Of a DNA stretch of 64,000 bases, positions 7,638-16,337 are shown piece after piece. Every line of letters starts with the position of its first letter. Position 1 is the stretch's first letter. Both the position numbers and the translations under genes were made by a program. Under the pieces are notes generated by a model. That model saw nothing but the letters and a program-made list of their open reading frames with translations, was not told where the DNA came from and did not search any database. Where the stretch lies: the NCBI GenBank assembly GCA_013822425.1, contig PNKL01000005.1, positions 1-64,000 of the forward strand, read 5' to 3'. The DNA comes from Gemmatimonas sp. (lineage in GTDB: Bacteria; Gemmatimonadota; Gemmatimonadetes; Gemmatimonadales; Gemmatimonadaceae).

Positions 7638-9581
7638 ATGTCGCTGTTGACCCTCACGCTTCCCGATGGCGCCACCCGCGAGGTGGCGCCGGGCACCCTC
7701 CCCAAGGACATCGTGGCCTCCATCGGCCCGCGCCTGCTGCTGGCGGCCGTCGCCGTCTCGGTGGACGGTGAGGTGCAGGACCTCATGACGCCGCTGCGGA
7801 AGGGCGGGGCGTTCACCGTCCTCACCGACAAGGATCCCCGCGCCCTCGCGGTGCTCCGCCATTCGGGCGCCCACGTGCTCGCCACCGCCGTGCGGCGGCT
7901 TCGCCCCGAGGCGAAGATTGGCTTCGGCCCCGCCATTGACGACGGCTTCTACTACGACTTCGAGGTCGCGAAACCGTTCACTCCCGAGGATCTCGAGGCG
8001 TTTGAGGCCGAGATGCGAAAGGTGGCGGCCGAGAAGCTGCCGTTCGTGCGGGCCGAGGTTTCACAGGCACAGGCACGGGTTGTCTTTGCCGACGACCCGC
8101 TGAAGATCGAGCGCCTCGCCGACTTCGAGGGGACCGACGAGGTGATCAGCACGTACACCGACGGCGGCTTCACCGACCTTTGCCGCGGGCCGCACGTGCC
8201 CGACACGTCCTACCTGAAGCATTTCAAGCTGCTCCACACCGCCGGCGCCTATTGGCGCGGCGACGAGAAGCGGCAGATGCTGCAGCGCATCTATGCCACC
8301 GCCTTCTTCAAGAAGGAGGAGCTGGACGCGCACCTGCACCGGATTGAAGAGGCCAGGCGGCGCGACCACCGTGTGCTGGGCAAGGCGCTCGACCTCTTCC
8401 AGTTCTTCCCCGTGTCGCCCGGTGCGGCGTTCTGGTCGCCGCGCGGCACGATACTGTACAACACGGTGGAGCAGTTCGTGCGTGAGCGGCAGCGCGAGAA
8501 CTTCCTCGAGGTGAAGACGCCGCTGCTCTACACCAGGAAGCTGTGGGAACAATCGGGACACTGGGGCAAGTACAAGGAGAACATGTTCCTTGTGCTGAAC
8601 AGCGAAACACACGAGCACGACATGTCGCTGAAGCCCATGAACTGCCCGTCGCACTACCTCTACTACACGTCGCACAAGCACTCGTACCGGGAGCTTCCCA
8701 TCCGGTACGTGACCTTTGACGTGCTGCACCGGAACGAAGTGTCGGGGGCGCTGTCGGGGCTGACCCGGGTGCGGCAGTTCGCGCAGGACGACTGCCACGT
8801 CTTCCTCCGCGAAGACCAGATTGTCGGCGAGGTGAAGTTCCTGATGGACTTCATCCTCGGCTACTACGATGCCTTCGGCCTGCCGGCGACGCTGCGGTTC
8901 GCGACGCGGCCGCCGGTGCGCATCGGATCTGACGAACTGTGGGACCGTGCCGAGGCGTCGCTGCGCGCCGCCCTCGAGGCGACGGGCCGGCCGTACGAGC
9001 TCAAGCCGGGTGACGGTGCGTTTTACGGCCCCAAGATCGACTTCGACGTCACCGATTCCATCGGCCGCCAGTGGCAGCTGGGCACCATCCAGCTGGACTA
9101 CAACGCGCCGGAGCGGTTCGACCTCGAGTATGTGGGCGAGGACAACGCCGCACACCGGCCCGTGGTGATCCATCGCGCGGTCAGCGGCTCGTTCGAGCGC
9201 TTCCTTGCCATCCTCATCGAGCACTTCGCCGGTGCGTTCCCGGTCTGGCTGGCGCCGGAGCAGGTGCGGGTGCTCCCCATTTCCGACGAACTGGCCCCGG
9301 TGGCGGCCGAGGTGACGCGGCGCATGAAGGATGCCGGCATCCGCGCGCACCTCGCCACGGACGAGTCCCTGAACTACCGTATCCGTCAGGCGGAAGTGAT
9401 GAAGGTGCCGTACATGGCCGTCATCGGGAAGCGCGAGGCCGAGGCGGGGACGATCGCCGTGCGCGTGCGCGGCGAGGGCAAGAAGCAGGAGGTCGTGAGC
9501 GTGGAGTCCTTCATCGAGCGCGTGCGCAGCGAGATCGCAACGAGGGCCCTGACGCCGTCGAGCGCGGGGCAATCGACGTGA
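7638..9581 (+). CDS. thrS: Threonyl-tRNA synthetase
   Basis: Class II synthetase of 647 residues. Order: TGS domain (about 1-62), editing domain with HSGAH (His75, His79) and Cys182/His186 in LCRGPH, the catalytic core with PMNCPSH (zinc ligand Cys336), and an anticodon-binding domain from about 540. The ATG at 7638 is preferred over the adjacent in-frame TTG at 7635. The stop overlaps the GTG of the next gene. No T-box or other leader structure was recognised in the 174 bases between valS and thrS. Confidence 0.97.
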   Translation: MSLLTLTLPDGATREVAPGTLPKDIVASIGPRLLLAAVAVSVDGEVQDLMTPLRKGGAFTVLTDKDPRALAVLRHSGAHVLATAVRRLRPEAKIGFGPAIDDGFYYDFEVAKPFTPEDLEAFEAEMRKVAAEKLPFVRAEVSQAQARVVFADDPLKIERLADFEGTDEVISTYTDGGFTDLCRGPHVPDTSYLKHFKLLHTAGAYWRGDEKRQMLQRIYATAFFKKEELDAHLHRIEEARRRDHRVLGKALDLFQFFPVSPGAAFWSPRGTILYNTVEQFVRERQRENFLEVKTPLLYTRKLWEQSGHWGKYKENMFLVLNSETHEHDMSLKPMNCPSHYLYYTSHKHSYRELPIRYVTFDVLHRNEVSGALSGLTRVRQFAQDDCHVFLREDQIVGEVKFLMDFILGYYDAFGLPATLRFATRPPVRIGSDELWDRAEASLRAALEATGRPYELKPGDGAFYGPKIDFDVTDSIGRQWQLGTIQLDYNAPERFDLEYVGEDNAAHRPVVIHRAVSGSFERFLAILIEHFAGAFPVWLAPEQVRVLPISDELAPVAAEVTRRMKDAGIRAHLATDESLNYRIRQAEVMKVPYMAVIGKREAEAGTIAVRVRGEGKKQEVVSVESFIERVRSEIATRALTPSSAGQST

Positions 9582-10126
9582 ACGCGCGCATCACCCTTCG
9601 CGTGACAGCGCGCCTGGCGCTGCTGCTGGCGCTGGTGGCCGGCGTGGCGCGCGCGCAAGTCGGTGTCGGTCCGTCCTTGGTGGTGTCTGCGGAAGGCACG
9701 CCGGTGCTGCGCCCCGAGCGCGTGGCCGCGGAAGTGGTGGGCGGCACGTACGCGGGCGTGGCGGGCTATTTCGTCGGCCGCGGCATCGGGACAATCGCGA
9801 CAAGCATGATGTCCGCCGAGCAGGAGAGCGCGCGCGACCGGATAGTGGACGGCGTGGGCTGGGTCGGCGCGGCCTTTGCCATCGGTGGCACCGTGTACGC
9901 CATTGGCGACATGGGCTCCGAGACAGGGAGCTTCCGCTCGACGATGGGCGGCGTCGCGGCCGGCGCGGCGACGAGCCTGGTACTCTCGCGGCTGGTGTTT
10001 CGCGGGCGAATCCCGACCGACCGGGCCTCGGCGACGCGCAAATGGTGGGTGGCCACGCTCGAGTGTTCGCTCCCGGCGATCGGCGGGACGATTGCGTTCA
10101 ACGCGTCGAGGAAGTGGCAGCGGTAG
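9578..10126 (+). CDS. Exported or membrane hypothetical protein, 182 aa
   Basis: The GTG start overlaps the thrS stop (GTGA), so it is probably coupled to thrS. The N terminus has a signal peptide (VNARITLRVTARLALLLALV, cleavage likely after VARA). The mature part is rich in Gly and Ala, with two hydrophobic stretches (VVGGTYAGVAGYFVGRG and VDGVGWVGAAFAIGGTVYAI) that resemble glycine-zipper membrane segments. No recognisable enzyme motif. An envelope protein of unknown role. The last base of its TAG stop begins a run of heptamer repeats. Confidence 0.6.
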   Translation: MNARITLRVTARLALLLALVAGVARAQVGVGPSLVVSAEGTPVLRPERVAAEVVGGTYAGVAGYFVGRGIGTIATSMMSAEQESARDRIVDGVGWVGAAFAIGGTVYAIGDMGSETGSFRSTMGGVAAGAATSLVLSRLVFRGRIPTDRASATRKWWVATLECSLPAIGGTIAFNASRKWQR

Positions 10127-10162
10127 GTAGATGGTGGATGGTTGATGGTAGATGGCGGACGG
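10126..10162 (+). repeat. Heptamer repeat array B1 (GGTAGAT units)
   Basis: Five heptamers in phase: GGTAGAT, GGTGGAT, GGTTGAT, GGTAGAT, GGCGGAC, then GG. The first G is the last base of the preceding stop codon and the array ends 2 bases before the next ATG. The final GGACGGA could also serve as a ribosome-binding sequence for the M29 gene. No inverted arm is present here. Confidence 0.85.
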
Positions 10163-10164
10163 AA

Positions 10165-11316
10165 ATGACAGAAACGCTGCAGACCGGCGAACTCATCGCC
10201 CTCGTAGCGCGCGTCTTCGCGCCGACGATCGAGGACGTGGCGCTCGGCGTGATGATTGACCTTCCAGACGAGCGCGTGCCGGACGACGCGGCGTGGGTGG
10301 CGCGACGTCAGATCGCCGCGGAGTGGGTGGAACTTCTCAACGCCAAGGAGGAGCTGGTTGGCTATCGCACCCGCCTGCTGCTCTACCCGAACGTCCATAC
10401 CAACAACGGCGACCTGCCCGACCGCTGCTGGATTCATGCGAGCGGCCCCGTGCCTGAGACGGCGGCCGACCTCCTCGCCGCCAATGCACGACCGATGGGG
10501 GAGGTCTTCGACACGTTTCCGATGTTGATGGCGCTCACGCGCTTCAGCTCGACGGCGCCGTTGAAGATGGCCGCGCGAACGCACCCGATGCGCGCCGCGA
10601 CGATGCCCGGTTTCAGCGCCGACATGATTCCCGCGCTGCGCATTGACTACACCGAGGTCAACCGCCGGGTGGACATCCTCAAGGACCTGCTCGACCGGGC
10701 GACGGGGGCTGATCTGGTGTTCCGGCATGCTGGCGGCGAGGATCGACTGCACTTCGACCTGCGTCATCGCACGGGGCACGCGTCCGGCGGGTTGCTGCCG
10801 GAGCGCGGCGTGGCGGGGAACCTCCCGTCTGGCGAGGCGTACATCGTGCCCTACGAAGGCGAGCGCGAGGGTGATCCGAGCCGCTCGGCGGGCGTGCTGC
10901 CTGTGCAGTTCGGCGCCGAGATCGTGCGATACGAGGTCGTGGCCAACAAGGCAGCGCGGGTGCTCTCGCGCGGCCCAGAGTCCGACCGGGAGGCCGCACT
11001 GCTGGCGAAGGAGCCTGCGTACGCGAATCTCGCCGAACTCGGACTGGGCGTGCTCGCCGCGTTCGGTGTCAAACCGGTCGGCGCCGTGCTGCTGGATGAG
11101 AAGCTGGGCTTGCACATCGCATTCGGTCGCAGCGAGCACTTCGGAGGCCAGGTGGGACCGAGTGCGTTCTCCTCACCGGACGCGGTGGTGCACATCGACC
11201 GGGTGTACGTGAAGGAGACGCAGCCCGATGTCGTGCCGGCGAGCGTGGATCTGCGGCTCGAGGATGGCACGGCCATCGCGCTGATGCGCGATGGGGAGTT
11301 CGAGCCCGTCTTCTAG
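10165..11316 (+). CDS. M29-family aminopeptidase
   Basis: A 383-residue protein with the C-terminal signatures of thermophilic-type metalloaminopeptidases (M29, AmpS/PepS-like). These are GNLPSGEAYIVP (metal-ligand Glu), AELGLG, DEKLGLHIAFG (Glu and His) and VVHIDRVYV (His-x-Asp). Related leaderless dioxygenase-like proteins share the fold, so peptidase activity is likely but not certain. The ATG at 10165 is chosen because the frame upstream runs through the repeat array and the previous gene. Expected to be cytoplasmic, as no signal peptide is visible. An IS-like remnant follows. Confidence 0.75.
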   Translation: MTETLQTGELIALVARVFAPTIEDVALGVMIDLPDERVPDDAAWVARRQIAAEWVELLNAKEELVGYRTRLLLYPNVHTNNGDLPDRCWIHASGPVPETAADLLAANARPMGEVFDTFPMLMALTRFSSTAPLKMAARTHPMRAATMPGFSADMIPALRIDYTEVNRRVDILKDLLDRATGADLVFRHAGGEDRLHFDLRHRTGHASGGLLPERGVAGNLPSGEAYIVPYEGEREGDPSRSAGVLPVQFGAEIVRYEVVANKAARVLSRGPESDREAALLAKEPAYANLAELGLGVLAAFGVKPVGAVLLDEKLGLHIAFGRSEHFGGQVGPSAFSSPDAVVHIDRVYVKETQPDVVPASVDLRLEDGTAIALMRDGEFEPVF

Positions 11317-11332
11317 CATCACCCGGGAGACC

Positions 11333-11600
11333 CCCCGGCTTGGCCGGGGAGGCAGTCAACGTTTGACATTTCCGGGAGCTGGTCGGTCAGCAGGAGCCTC
11401 GGAGTAGAGACAGGCCCGTGTTAGCGGATCACGGGTATCGGCTGGTCCGTTTCGGAGCATGATGTGTCTCGGGAAATCCTGGTCGTGCGGGCAGGAGCAC
11501 CTTCAGTGGACGCAAATGCGTGAGGGCGCGGCAGCGCCCTCATTCAGCCGCTTTGAGCGGCTCACATCCTAAAGCCCCCGGCTTGGCCGGGGGATACTTA
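11333..11600 (+). mobile_element. Probable IS200/IS605 (TnpB-type) remnant
   Basis: This stretch contains four strong hairpins. Those at 11333-11349 and 11575-11593 are near-copies with the same TTG loop (CCCCGGC TTG GCCGGGG). The other two are at 11521-11542 (9-bp stem) and 11546-11562 (7-bp stem). A palindrome after AAAGC and before GGATAC is typical of right ends of TnpB-carrying IS605-group elements. Just before it, one frame reads VVRAGAPSVDANA then stop (to about 11522), resembling a TnpB C-terminal tail; that frame is broken by a TAG upstream. No transposase survives. An unrelated structured RNA is the main alternative. Confidence 0.4.
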
Positions 11601-11710
11601 CACGGGGCGTCGGAGTGGCCGCATTCCAAGGCGGCAAAAGCCTGATAGCTTTCGGGGGAGAATGATCGGCAGTTTCAGTGGTCCGCCATCCTCATTGGCG
11701 TTCTCGCCTC

Positions 11711-11752
11711 ATCTGCCATCTACCATCTGCCATCCACCATCCACCATCTGCC
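11711..11752 (+). repeat. Heptamer repeat array B2 (ATCTGCC/ATCTACC units), thiolase leader
   Basis: Six heptamers in phase (ATCTGCC, ATCTACC, ATCTGCC, ATCCACC, ATCCACC, ATCTGCC) ending 6 bases before the thiolase ATG. It is the complement-sense arm of family B. No Shine-Dalgarno sequence lies between it and the start. The rest of the 11601-11710 spacer holds nothing I recognise. Confidence 0.88.
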
Positions 11753-11758
11753 GTTCAT

Positions 11759-12964
11759 ATGCCCACGCCCGTCATCGTCTCCGCAGCCCGCACGCCGATC
11801 GGCCGCTTCCTCGGTTCGCTCTCTCCGCTCCAGGCGTCCGAGCTCGGCGCCATCGCCATCAGGGCCGCGCTCGATCGCGCCGGCGCCGACCCCGCCGAGA
11901 TCGGCGAGGTCATCATGGGCAACGTCCTGCAGGCGGGCGTGGGGCAGGCCCCCGCGCGGCAGGCCATGATCAAGGCCGGCATTCCCGCGGCCGTCCCGGC
12001 GTACACGGTCAACAAGGTCTGTGGCTCGGGGCTGCAGGCGGTGATGCTGGCCGCGCAGGCCATTCGCGCGGGCGACGAGGAACTGCTGGTCGCTGGCGGA
12101 CAGGAGTCCATGTCCAACGCGCCGCACCTTGTCTTCGGCATGCGCAACGGCATCAAATTTGGCCCGCAGACCATGCAGGACGCGCTCATCAAGGACGGGC
12201 TCTGGTGCGCGTTCTACAATCGGCACATGGGCGGCCACGCGGAGTACACCGCGAAGAAGGCCGGCATCCCGCGGCAGCGGCAGGACGAGTTCGCCTACCG
12301 CTCGCACATGAAGGCGGTGGCCGCCATCGAGGCGGGGAAGTTCGCTGCCGAGATCGCCACGGTGGAAATCGCCGGCAAGAAAGGGCCGACGATCGTGGAC
12401 ACCGACGAGAGCCCACGCAAGGACACCACCCTCGAGGCGCTCGCCAAGCTGCGCCCGGCCTTTCCGGGCGACGCCCCCAAGAACATGAAGCCCGAGGAGC
12501 TCACCGTGACCGCGGGCAACGCGCCGGGGCTGAATGACGGCGCCGCCGCGCTCGTCGTGGCGAGCGAGGAGTACGCCAAGGCGCACGGACTGCCGATCCT
12601 CGCGCGCATCACCGGATACGCGTCGGGGGGCGGCGATCCGCAGGAGCTCTTCTTCGCGCCCATCCTCGCCGTGCAGAACCTGATGAAGAAGACCTGCATG
12701 AATATCTCGGATTTCGATCTCATCGAGGCCAACGAGGCCTTCGCCGCACAGGCACTCGCCGATGGCGATGGGCTTGGATGGGACTGGGGCCGCGTCAACG
12801 TCAACGGCGGGGCCATCGCGCTGGGCCATCCCATCGGGAGCAGCGGCGCGCGCATCCTGACGACGCTGCTCTACGCGCTCAAGGACCGCGGATTGCACCA
12901 GGGCCTCGCGACGCTCTGCCTCGGCGGCGGCAACGCCGTGGCGCTGTCGGTCGAGCGGGTCTGA
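11759..12964 (+). CDS. Acetyl-CoA C-acyltransferase (thiolase)
   Basis: A 401-residue thiolase. NKVCGSG carries the nucleophile Cys88. GGAIALGHPIGSSGAR holds His357 and CLGGGNA holds Cys387, the complete catalytic set. The motifs fit the acetoacetyl-CoA (AtoB/ThlA) subgroup better than long-chain FadA, but substrate length cannot be read from sequence. With hbd and the acyl-CoA dehydrogenase just downstream it can run beta-oxidation or branched-chain acyl-CoA breakdown. The start is set by the N-terminal VIVSAARTPIG motif; the leader is made of heptamer repeats. Confidence 0.93.
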   Translation: MPTPVIVSAARTPIGRFLGSLSPLQASELGAIAIRAALDRAGADPAEIGEVIMGNVLQAGVGQAPARQAMIKAGIPAAVPAYTVNKVCGSGLQAVMLAAQAIRAGDEELLVAGGQESMSNAPHLVFGMRNGIKFGPQTMQDALIKDGLWCAFYNRHMGGHAEYTAKKAGIPRQRQDEFAYRSHMKAVAAIEAGKFAAEIATVEIAGKKGPTIVDTDESPRKDTTLEALAKLRPAFPGDAPKNMKPEELTVTAGNAPGLNDGAAALVVASEEYAKAHGLPILARITGYASGGGDPQELFFAPILAVQNLMKKTCMNISDFDLIEANEAFAAQALADGDGLGWDWGRVNVNGGAIALGHPIGSSGARILTTLLYALKDRGLHQGLATLCLGGGNAVALSVERV

Positions 12965-12971
12965 GCGAGCC

Positions 12972-13961
12972 ATGAGGACGACGCGCCCCGACGCTGACGG
13001 TCTTCATGCGCCGGGGCGCGTCTCCGCGTACGAGCCGGACGCGGGCGGCGGCGCCCCTCCGTCCGATCCGACGATGGGCAACGTCGTCGTCGTCGCGCGA
13101 CTGATCGCGTTTGTCGGCGCCTCGCTGCTCGCGCTCGCCGTCGTGCCGGCGCTGCTATATCCGTTCATCCGGTTTTCCGGATCCGTCGTCGGCACGCGCC
13201 TCATCACATTCGGCGCGATGTCGTGCGTCGCGATGCTGGTCGCCACGGCAGTGACGGTGCGTCTGTTCCGCGAGTCGTGGCGTGACACCACGCGGCTCAG
13301 TGTCGATGCGCTCGGGCGCTGGCCGCTCTTCGGGGGGCTGGCGGCGGGGTGGTTCGCCATCGCCGTGCCAGCGGGACTCCTCATCTGGATTGGTGCGTTG
13401 CGCATCGTCCCCGCCGAGGCAGGGGACTGGTGGGCAGGGGCCGGGCTTGCGCTGGCCATCCTCATGCCGGCCGCGCTCACCGAGGAACTGGCGCTACGGG
13501 GCTACGCCTTCACGCTGCTGCGGCGTGCGTGGGGCGTCACGATGGCGGTGGCTCTTACCAGCGTCGCGTTCGGCCTGCTGCACCTGTTCAATCCGGGCGT
13601 GAACGCGCAGTCAGTGGCGCTGGTCTCGCTTGCCGGAGTCTTCCTCGCGTTGGTGCGCCTCGCGTTCGATTCGCTCTGGGCGGCGTGGCTGGCGCACCTC
13701 GGCTACAACTTTGTCCAGCTCGCCGTTCTGCACACGCCTGTGAGCGGGCTTGCCGTGCCGCAGCCGTTCTACCGGACCATTTCCAACGGGCCAGCCTGGT
13801 TGACCGGTGGCGCGTGGGGGCCGGAAGCCGGCGTTGCCGCCGCTATCGGAATGCTGGGCGTTAGTTTTCTTCTGGCCGTCCGCGCGCGGTGGGTGACAGT
13901 CCACCGCCGCGGATGGCGATTCGATATCAGCTGGCGGCCACCCGGCCGCAGGGAGCCATAG
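12972..13961 (+). CDS. CPBP-family intramembrane metalloprotease
   Basis: A 329-residue integral membrane protein. The N-terminal 35 residues are polar; about eight hydrophobic segments follow. The CPBP (Abi/CAAX-protease-like) motifs are all present: EELALRG with Glu171, Glu172 and Arg176; FGLLHLFNPG with His204; AHLGYN with His242. A start at the Met at residue 35 is possible. Function in bacteria is varied (anti-sigma or peptide processing, immunity), and nothing here picks one. It sits between thiolase and hbd with gaps of 7 and 2 bases, so it is co-transcribed with acyl-CoA genes without an obvious functional link. Confidence 0.85.
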   Translation: MRTTRPDADGLHAPGRVSAYEPDAGGGAPPSDPTMGNVVVVARLIAFVGASLLALAVVPALLYPFIRFSGSVVGTRLITFGAMSCVAMLVATAVTVRLFRESWRDTTRLSVDALGRWPLFGGLAAGWFAIAVPAGLLIWIGALRIVPAEAGDWWAGAGLALAILMPAALTEELALRGYAFTLLRRAWGVTMAVALTSVAFGLLHLFNPGVNAQSVALVSLAGVFLALVRLAFDSLWAAWLAHLGYNFVQLAVLHTPVSGLAVPQPFYRTISNGPAWLTGGAWGPEAGVAAAIGMLGVSFLLAVRARWVTVHRRGWRFDISWRPPGRREP

Positions 13962-13963
13962 AC

Positions 13964-14809
13964 ATGTCCGACCGCATCGCGGTGATCGGCGCGGGACAGA
14001 TGGGGAACGGCATCGCGCACGTCTGTGCCGTTGCCGGCCACGACGTGACGATGATTGACGTCAGCCAGGCCGCGCTCGACAAGGCGAAGGGAACGATCGA
14101 CACGAACCTCGATCGCCAGGTCAAGAAGGGGGCACTCGACGAGGCGGGCAGGTCGGCGGCGCTGGGCCGCATCGCAACGGCCACGTCGCTGGATGCCGTG
14201 GGCGACGCGGCGTTCGTCATCGAGGCTGCGACGGAGAATGTCGAGTTGAAGCACAAGCTCTTCGCCGACATGGACCGGCTCGCGCCGGCCGGCGCCATTC
14301 TCGCGACGAACACGAGTTCGATCTCTATCACCGACATCGCGGGCAGGGTGCAGAGACCGGCGTCCGTCATCGGCATGCACTTCATGAACCCGGTGCCGGT
14401 GATGCAGCTCGTCGAGGTCATCCGGGGCCTCGCCACGAGCGACGAGACCACCGCGCGCACCATGGCGCTGGCGCAGGAGGTGGGCAAGACGCCGGTGGAG
14501 GTGAACGACTATCCCGGCTTCGTCGCCAATCGCATCCTGATGCCGATGATCAACGAGGCGATCTACTGCGTCATGGAAGGCGTGGGGACCCCCGAGGCGA
14601 TTGACCAGGTGATGAAGCTGGGCATGAACCACCCCATGGGCCCGCTGACGCTCGCCGACTTCATCGGCCTCGACACGTGCCTCGCCATCCTCGAGGTGAT
14701 GCACCAGGGGCTCGGCGATCCGAAGTACCGGCCGTGTCCGTTGCTGCGAAAGTATGTTGCCCAAGGGTGGATCGGGCGCAAAGTGGGCCGTGGGTTCTAT
14801 TCGTACTGA
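13964..14809 (+). CDS. hbd: 3-hydroxybutyryl-CoA dehydrogenase
   Basis: A 281-residue NAD-dependent dehydrogenase. The Rossmann motif GAGQMGNGIAH (8-18) opens the protein. NTSSISI, IGMHFMNPVPVM (catalytic His) and the C-terminal domain GFVANRILMPMINEA are standard for Hbd/PaaH. Single-domain length, not fused to an enoyl-CoA hydratase. The start lies 2 bases after the CPBP stop. It oxidises 3-hydroxyacyl-CoA and pairs with the thiolase and acyl-CoA dehydrogenase around it. Confidence 0.94.
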   Translation: MSDRIAVIGAGQMGNGIAHVCAVAGHDVTMIDVSQAALDKAKGTIDTNLDRQVKKGALDEAGRSAALGRIATATSLDAVGDAAFVIEAATENVELKHKLFADMDRLAPAGAILATNTSSISITDIAGRVQRPASVIGMHFMNPVPVMQLVEVIRGLATSDETTARTMALAQEVGKTPVEVNDYPGFVANRILMPMINEAIYCVMEGVGTPEAIDQVMKLGMNHPMGPLTLADFIGLDTCLAILEVMHQGLGDPKYRPCPLLRKYVAQGWIGRKVGRGFYSY

Positions 14810-14810
14810 T

Positions 14811-14903
14811 GGTAGAAGGTAGATGGTGGATGGTAGAGGACTGCTCCGCCGTCTCCCAATTCGTTCGTCCGTTCCATCTACCATCTACCTCCTACCATCT
14901 ACC
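14811..14903 (+). repeat. Paired heptamer arms B3 forming a long inverted repeat between hbd and the acyl-CoA dehydrogenase
   Basis: The 5' arm at 14811-14838 (GGTAGAA, GGTAGAT, GGTGGAT, GGTAGAG) starts one base after the hbd stop. The 3' arm at 14876-14903 (ATCTACC, ATCTACC, TCCTACC, ATCTACC) ends 6 bases before the next ATG. The arms are reverse complements with few differences and enclose a unique loop of about 37 bases. In RNA this would fold into a stem of about 30 bp filling the whole spacer. Confidence 0.88.
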
Positions 14904-14909
14904 ATCAGC

Positions 14910-16070
14910 ATGAACCCGCTACTGCACCTCTCGGAGACGCAATCCGCCATCCTCGACACCGCCCGCGAGTTCTGCGCGGAGGAAGTCACGCCGTTCGCGG
15001 CGCAGTGGGACCGCGACGCGCACTTCGAGCCGACGCTGGTCCGCAAGCTGGGTGAACTCGGGTTCCTCGGCATGATGATCCCCGAGGCGTACGACGGGCT
15101 TGGCCTCGATACCACGACGTACCTGCTGGCGCTGGAGGAGATCTCGGCGGCCGACGCGTCGGTGGGCGTGCTGATGAGCGTGCACAATTCGCTGCCGACG
15201 CAGATGATCCTGAAGTACGGGAGCGAGGGGCAGAAGACGGAGTTCCTCGGGCCGCTGGCACGCGGCGAGAAGCTGGGGGCGTTCGCACTCTCCGAATCGG
15301 AGGCGGGTTCCGACGCCTCCGCCTTGCGAACGCAGGCCGTGCGCGACGGCGACGACTGGGTGCTCCACGGCACCAAGGCGTGGATCTCGGCAGGCGCCCA
15401 TGCCGGCGTGATCCTGGCAATGGCGCGCACCGACACGCCGGACGCCCGCCGCGGTGGCAAGGGGATCGGCGCGTTCATCGTCACGCCGGACCTCGAGGGC
15501 TTCAAGGTCGGCAGGAAGGAGAACAAGATGGGGCTGCGCGCGTCGGAGACAGTGCAGCTCGTCTTCGACAACATGCGCGTGCCGGGCGGCCGGCTCCTGG
15601 GCGACGCGTCCCTGGGCTTCGCCTATGCCATGCAGTCGCTCGAGGCGGGGCGGCTTGGCATCGCTGCGCAGGCGCTCGGCATCGCGCGCGCCGCGTACGA
15701 ACACGCCACGGCCTATGCCCGCGAGCGCCAGCAGTTCGGCAAGGCCATCGGCGAGTTCCAGGGCATCCAATTCAAGTTCGCTGACATGGCCACGCGCATC
15801 CACGCGACGCGGTCGCTGCTGCATGTCACGGCCGCGGCGAAGGATCGCGGCGAGTCCGTCACCGAGTACGCGGCGATGTGCAAGCTCTTCGCCACCGAGA
15901 CGGCCATGTGGGTGACCACGCAGGCCATCCAGGTCTTCGGCGGTTACGGCTACACGACCGACTACCCCGTGGAGCGGCTGTTCCGCGACGCGAAGGTCAC
16001 GGAGATCTACGAAGGGACGTCGGAGATCCAGCGGATTGTGATCGGGCGGGCGGCGCTGAAGGGCGAGTAA
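14910..16070 (+). CDS. Acyl-CoA dehydrogenase
   Basis: A 386-residue FAD flavoprotein of short/branched-chain type. FALSESEAGSDASAL and WISAGAHAG are FAD/substrate-binding signatures. YEGTSEIQR near the C terminus carries the catalytic base Glu368 (Tyr-Glu-Gly context, as in short-chain and butyryl-CoA dehydrogenases). It introduces the C2-C3 double bond, passing electrons to an electron-transfer flavoprotein not seen here. Start chosen at MNPLLHLSETQ; the leader is a heptamer array without a Shine-Dalgarno sequence. Another array starts 2 bases after its TAA. Confidence 0.94.
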   Translation: MNPLLHLSETQSAILDTAREFCAEEVTPFAAQWDRDAHFEPTLVRKLGELGFLGMMIPEAYDGLGLDTTTYLLALEEISAADASVGVLMSVHNSLPTQMILKYGSEGQKTEFLGPLARGEKLGAFALSESEAGSDASALRTQAVRDGDDWVLHGTKAWISAGAHAGVILAMARTDTPDARRGGKGIGAFIVTPDLEGFKVGRKENKMGLRASETVQLVFDNMRVPGGRLLGDASLGFAYAMQSLEAGRLGIAAQALGIARAAYEHATAYARERQQFGKAIGEFQGIQFKFADMATRIHATRSLLHVTAAAKDRGESVTEYAAMCKLFATETAMWVTTQAIQVFGGYGYTTDYPVERLFRDAKVTEIYEGTSEIQRIVIGRAALKGE

Positions 16071-16071
16071 C

Positions 16072-16106
16072 GGCAGACGGCGGACGGCGGACGGCAGACG
16101 GCGGAC
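16072..16106 (+). repeat. Heptamer array B4 (GGCAGAC units), 5' arm
   Basis: Five heptamers in phase (GGCAGAC, GGCGGAC, GGCGGAC, GGCAGAC, GGCGGAC), starting 2 bases after the acyl-CoA dehydrogenase stop. Its complement is the array at 16272-16334, so the two bracket the 165-base unique stretch 16107-16271, in which I see no gene. Confidence 0.88.
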
Positions 16107-16271
16107 GGCAAGGTGCTGAGGGCTGAGCAACCAGTGGTAGGGAATGCCGGACAAAGGCGCTCCCTGTTCCCTGATCCGCCGCTGGCGACTTCTCTCGCAT
16201 CATCAGCGTAGATTTCAAGTGGTTCGTAGGAGGAGTACCGTTGGCGGCCTTGGTGCCAACGTGAAGGTTTC

Positions 16272-16334
16272 GTCTGCCGTCTGCCGTCTGCCGTCTGCCG
16301 TCCGCCGTCTGCCTTCCACCGTCTACCCTCTGCC
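16272..16334 (+). repeat. Heptamer array B5 (GTCTGCC units), 3' arm
   Basis: Nine heptamers in phase, seven matching RTCYRCC with GTCTGCC predominating, ending 3 bases before the dehydrogenase ATG. It is the longest heptamer run in the window and the complement of B4. No Shine-Dalgarno sequence follows it. Confidence 0.88.
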
Positions 16335-16337
16335 CCT

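Noticed and set aside
16072-16334. CRISPR array
   Set aside because: Units are 7 bases, contiguous, without spacers, and arranged as inverted arms. The 13-mer arrays likewise have no spacers, and no cas gene is present.
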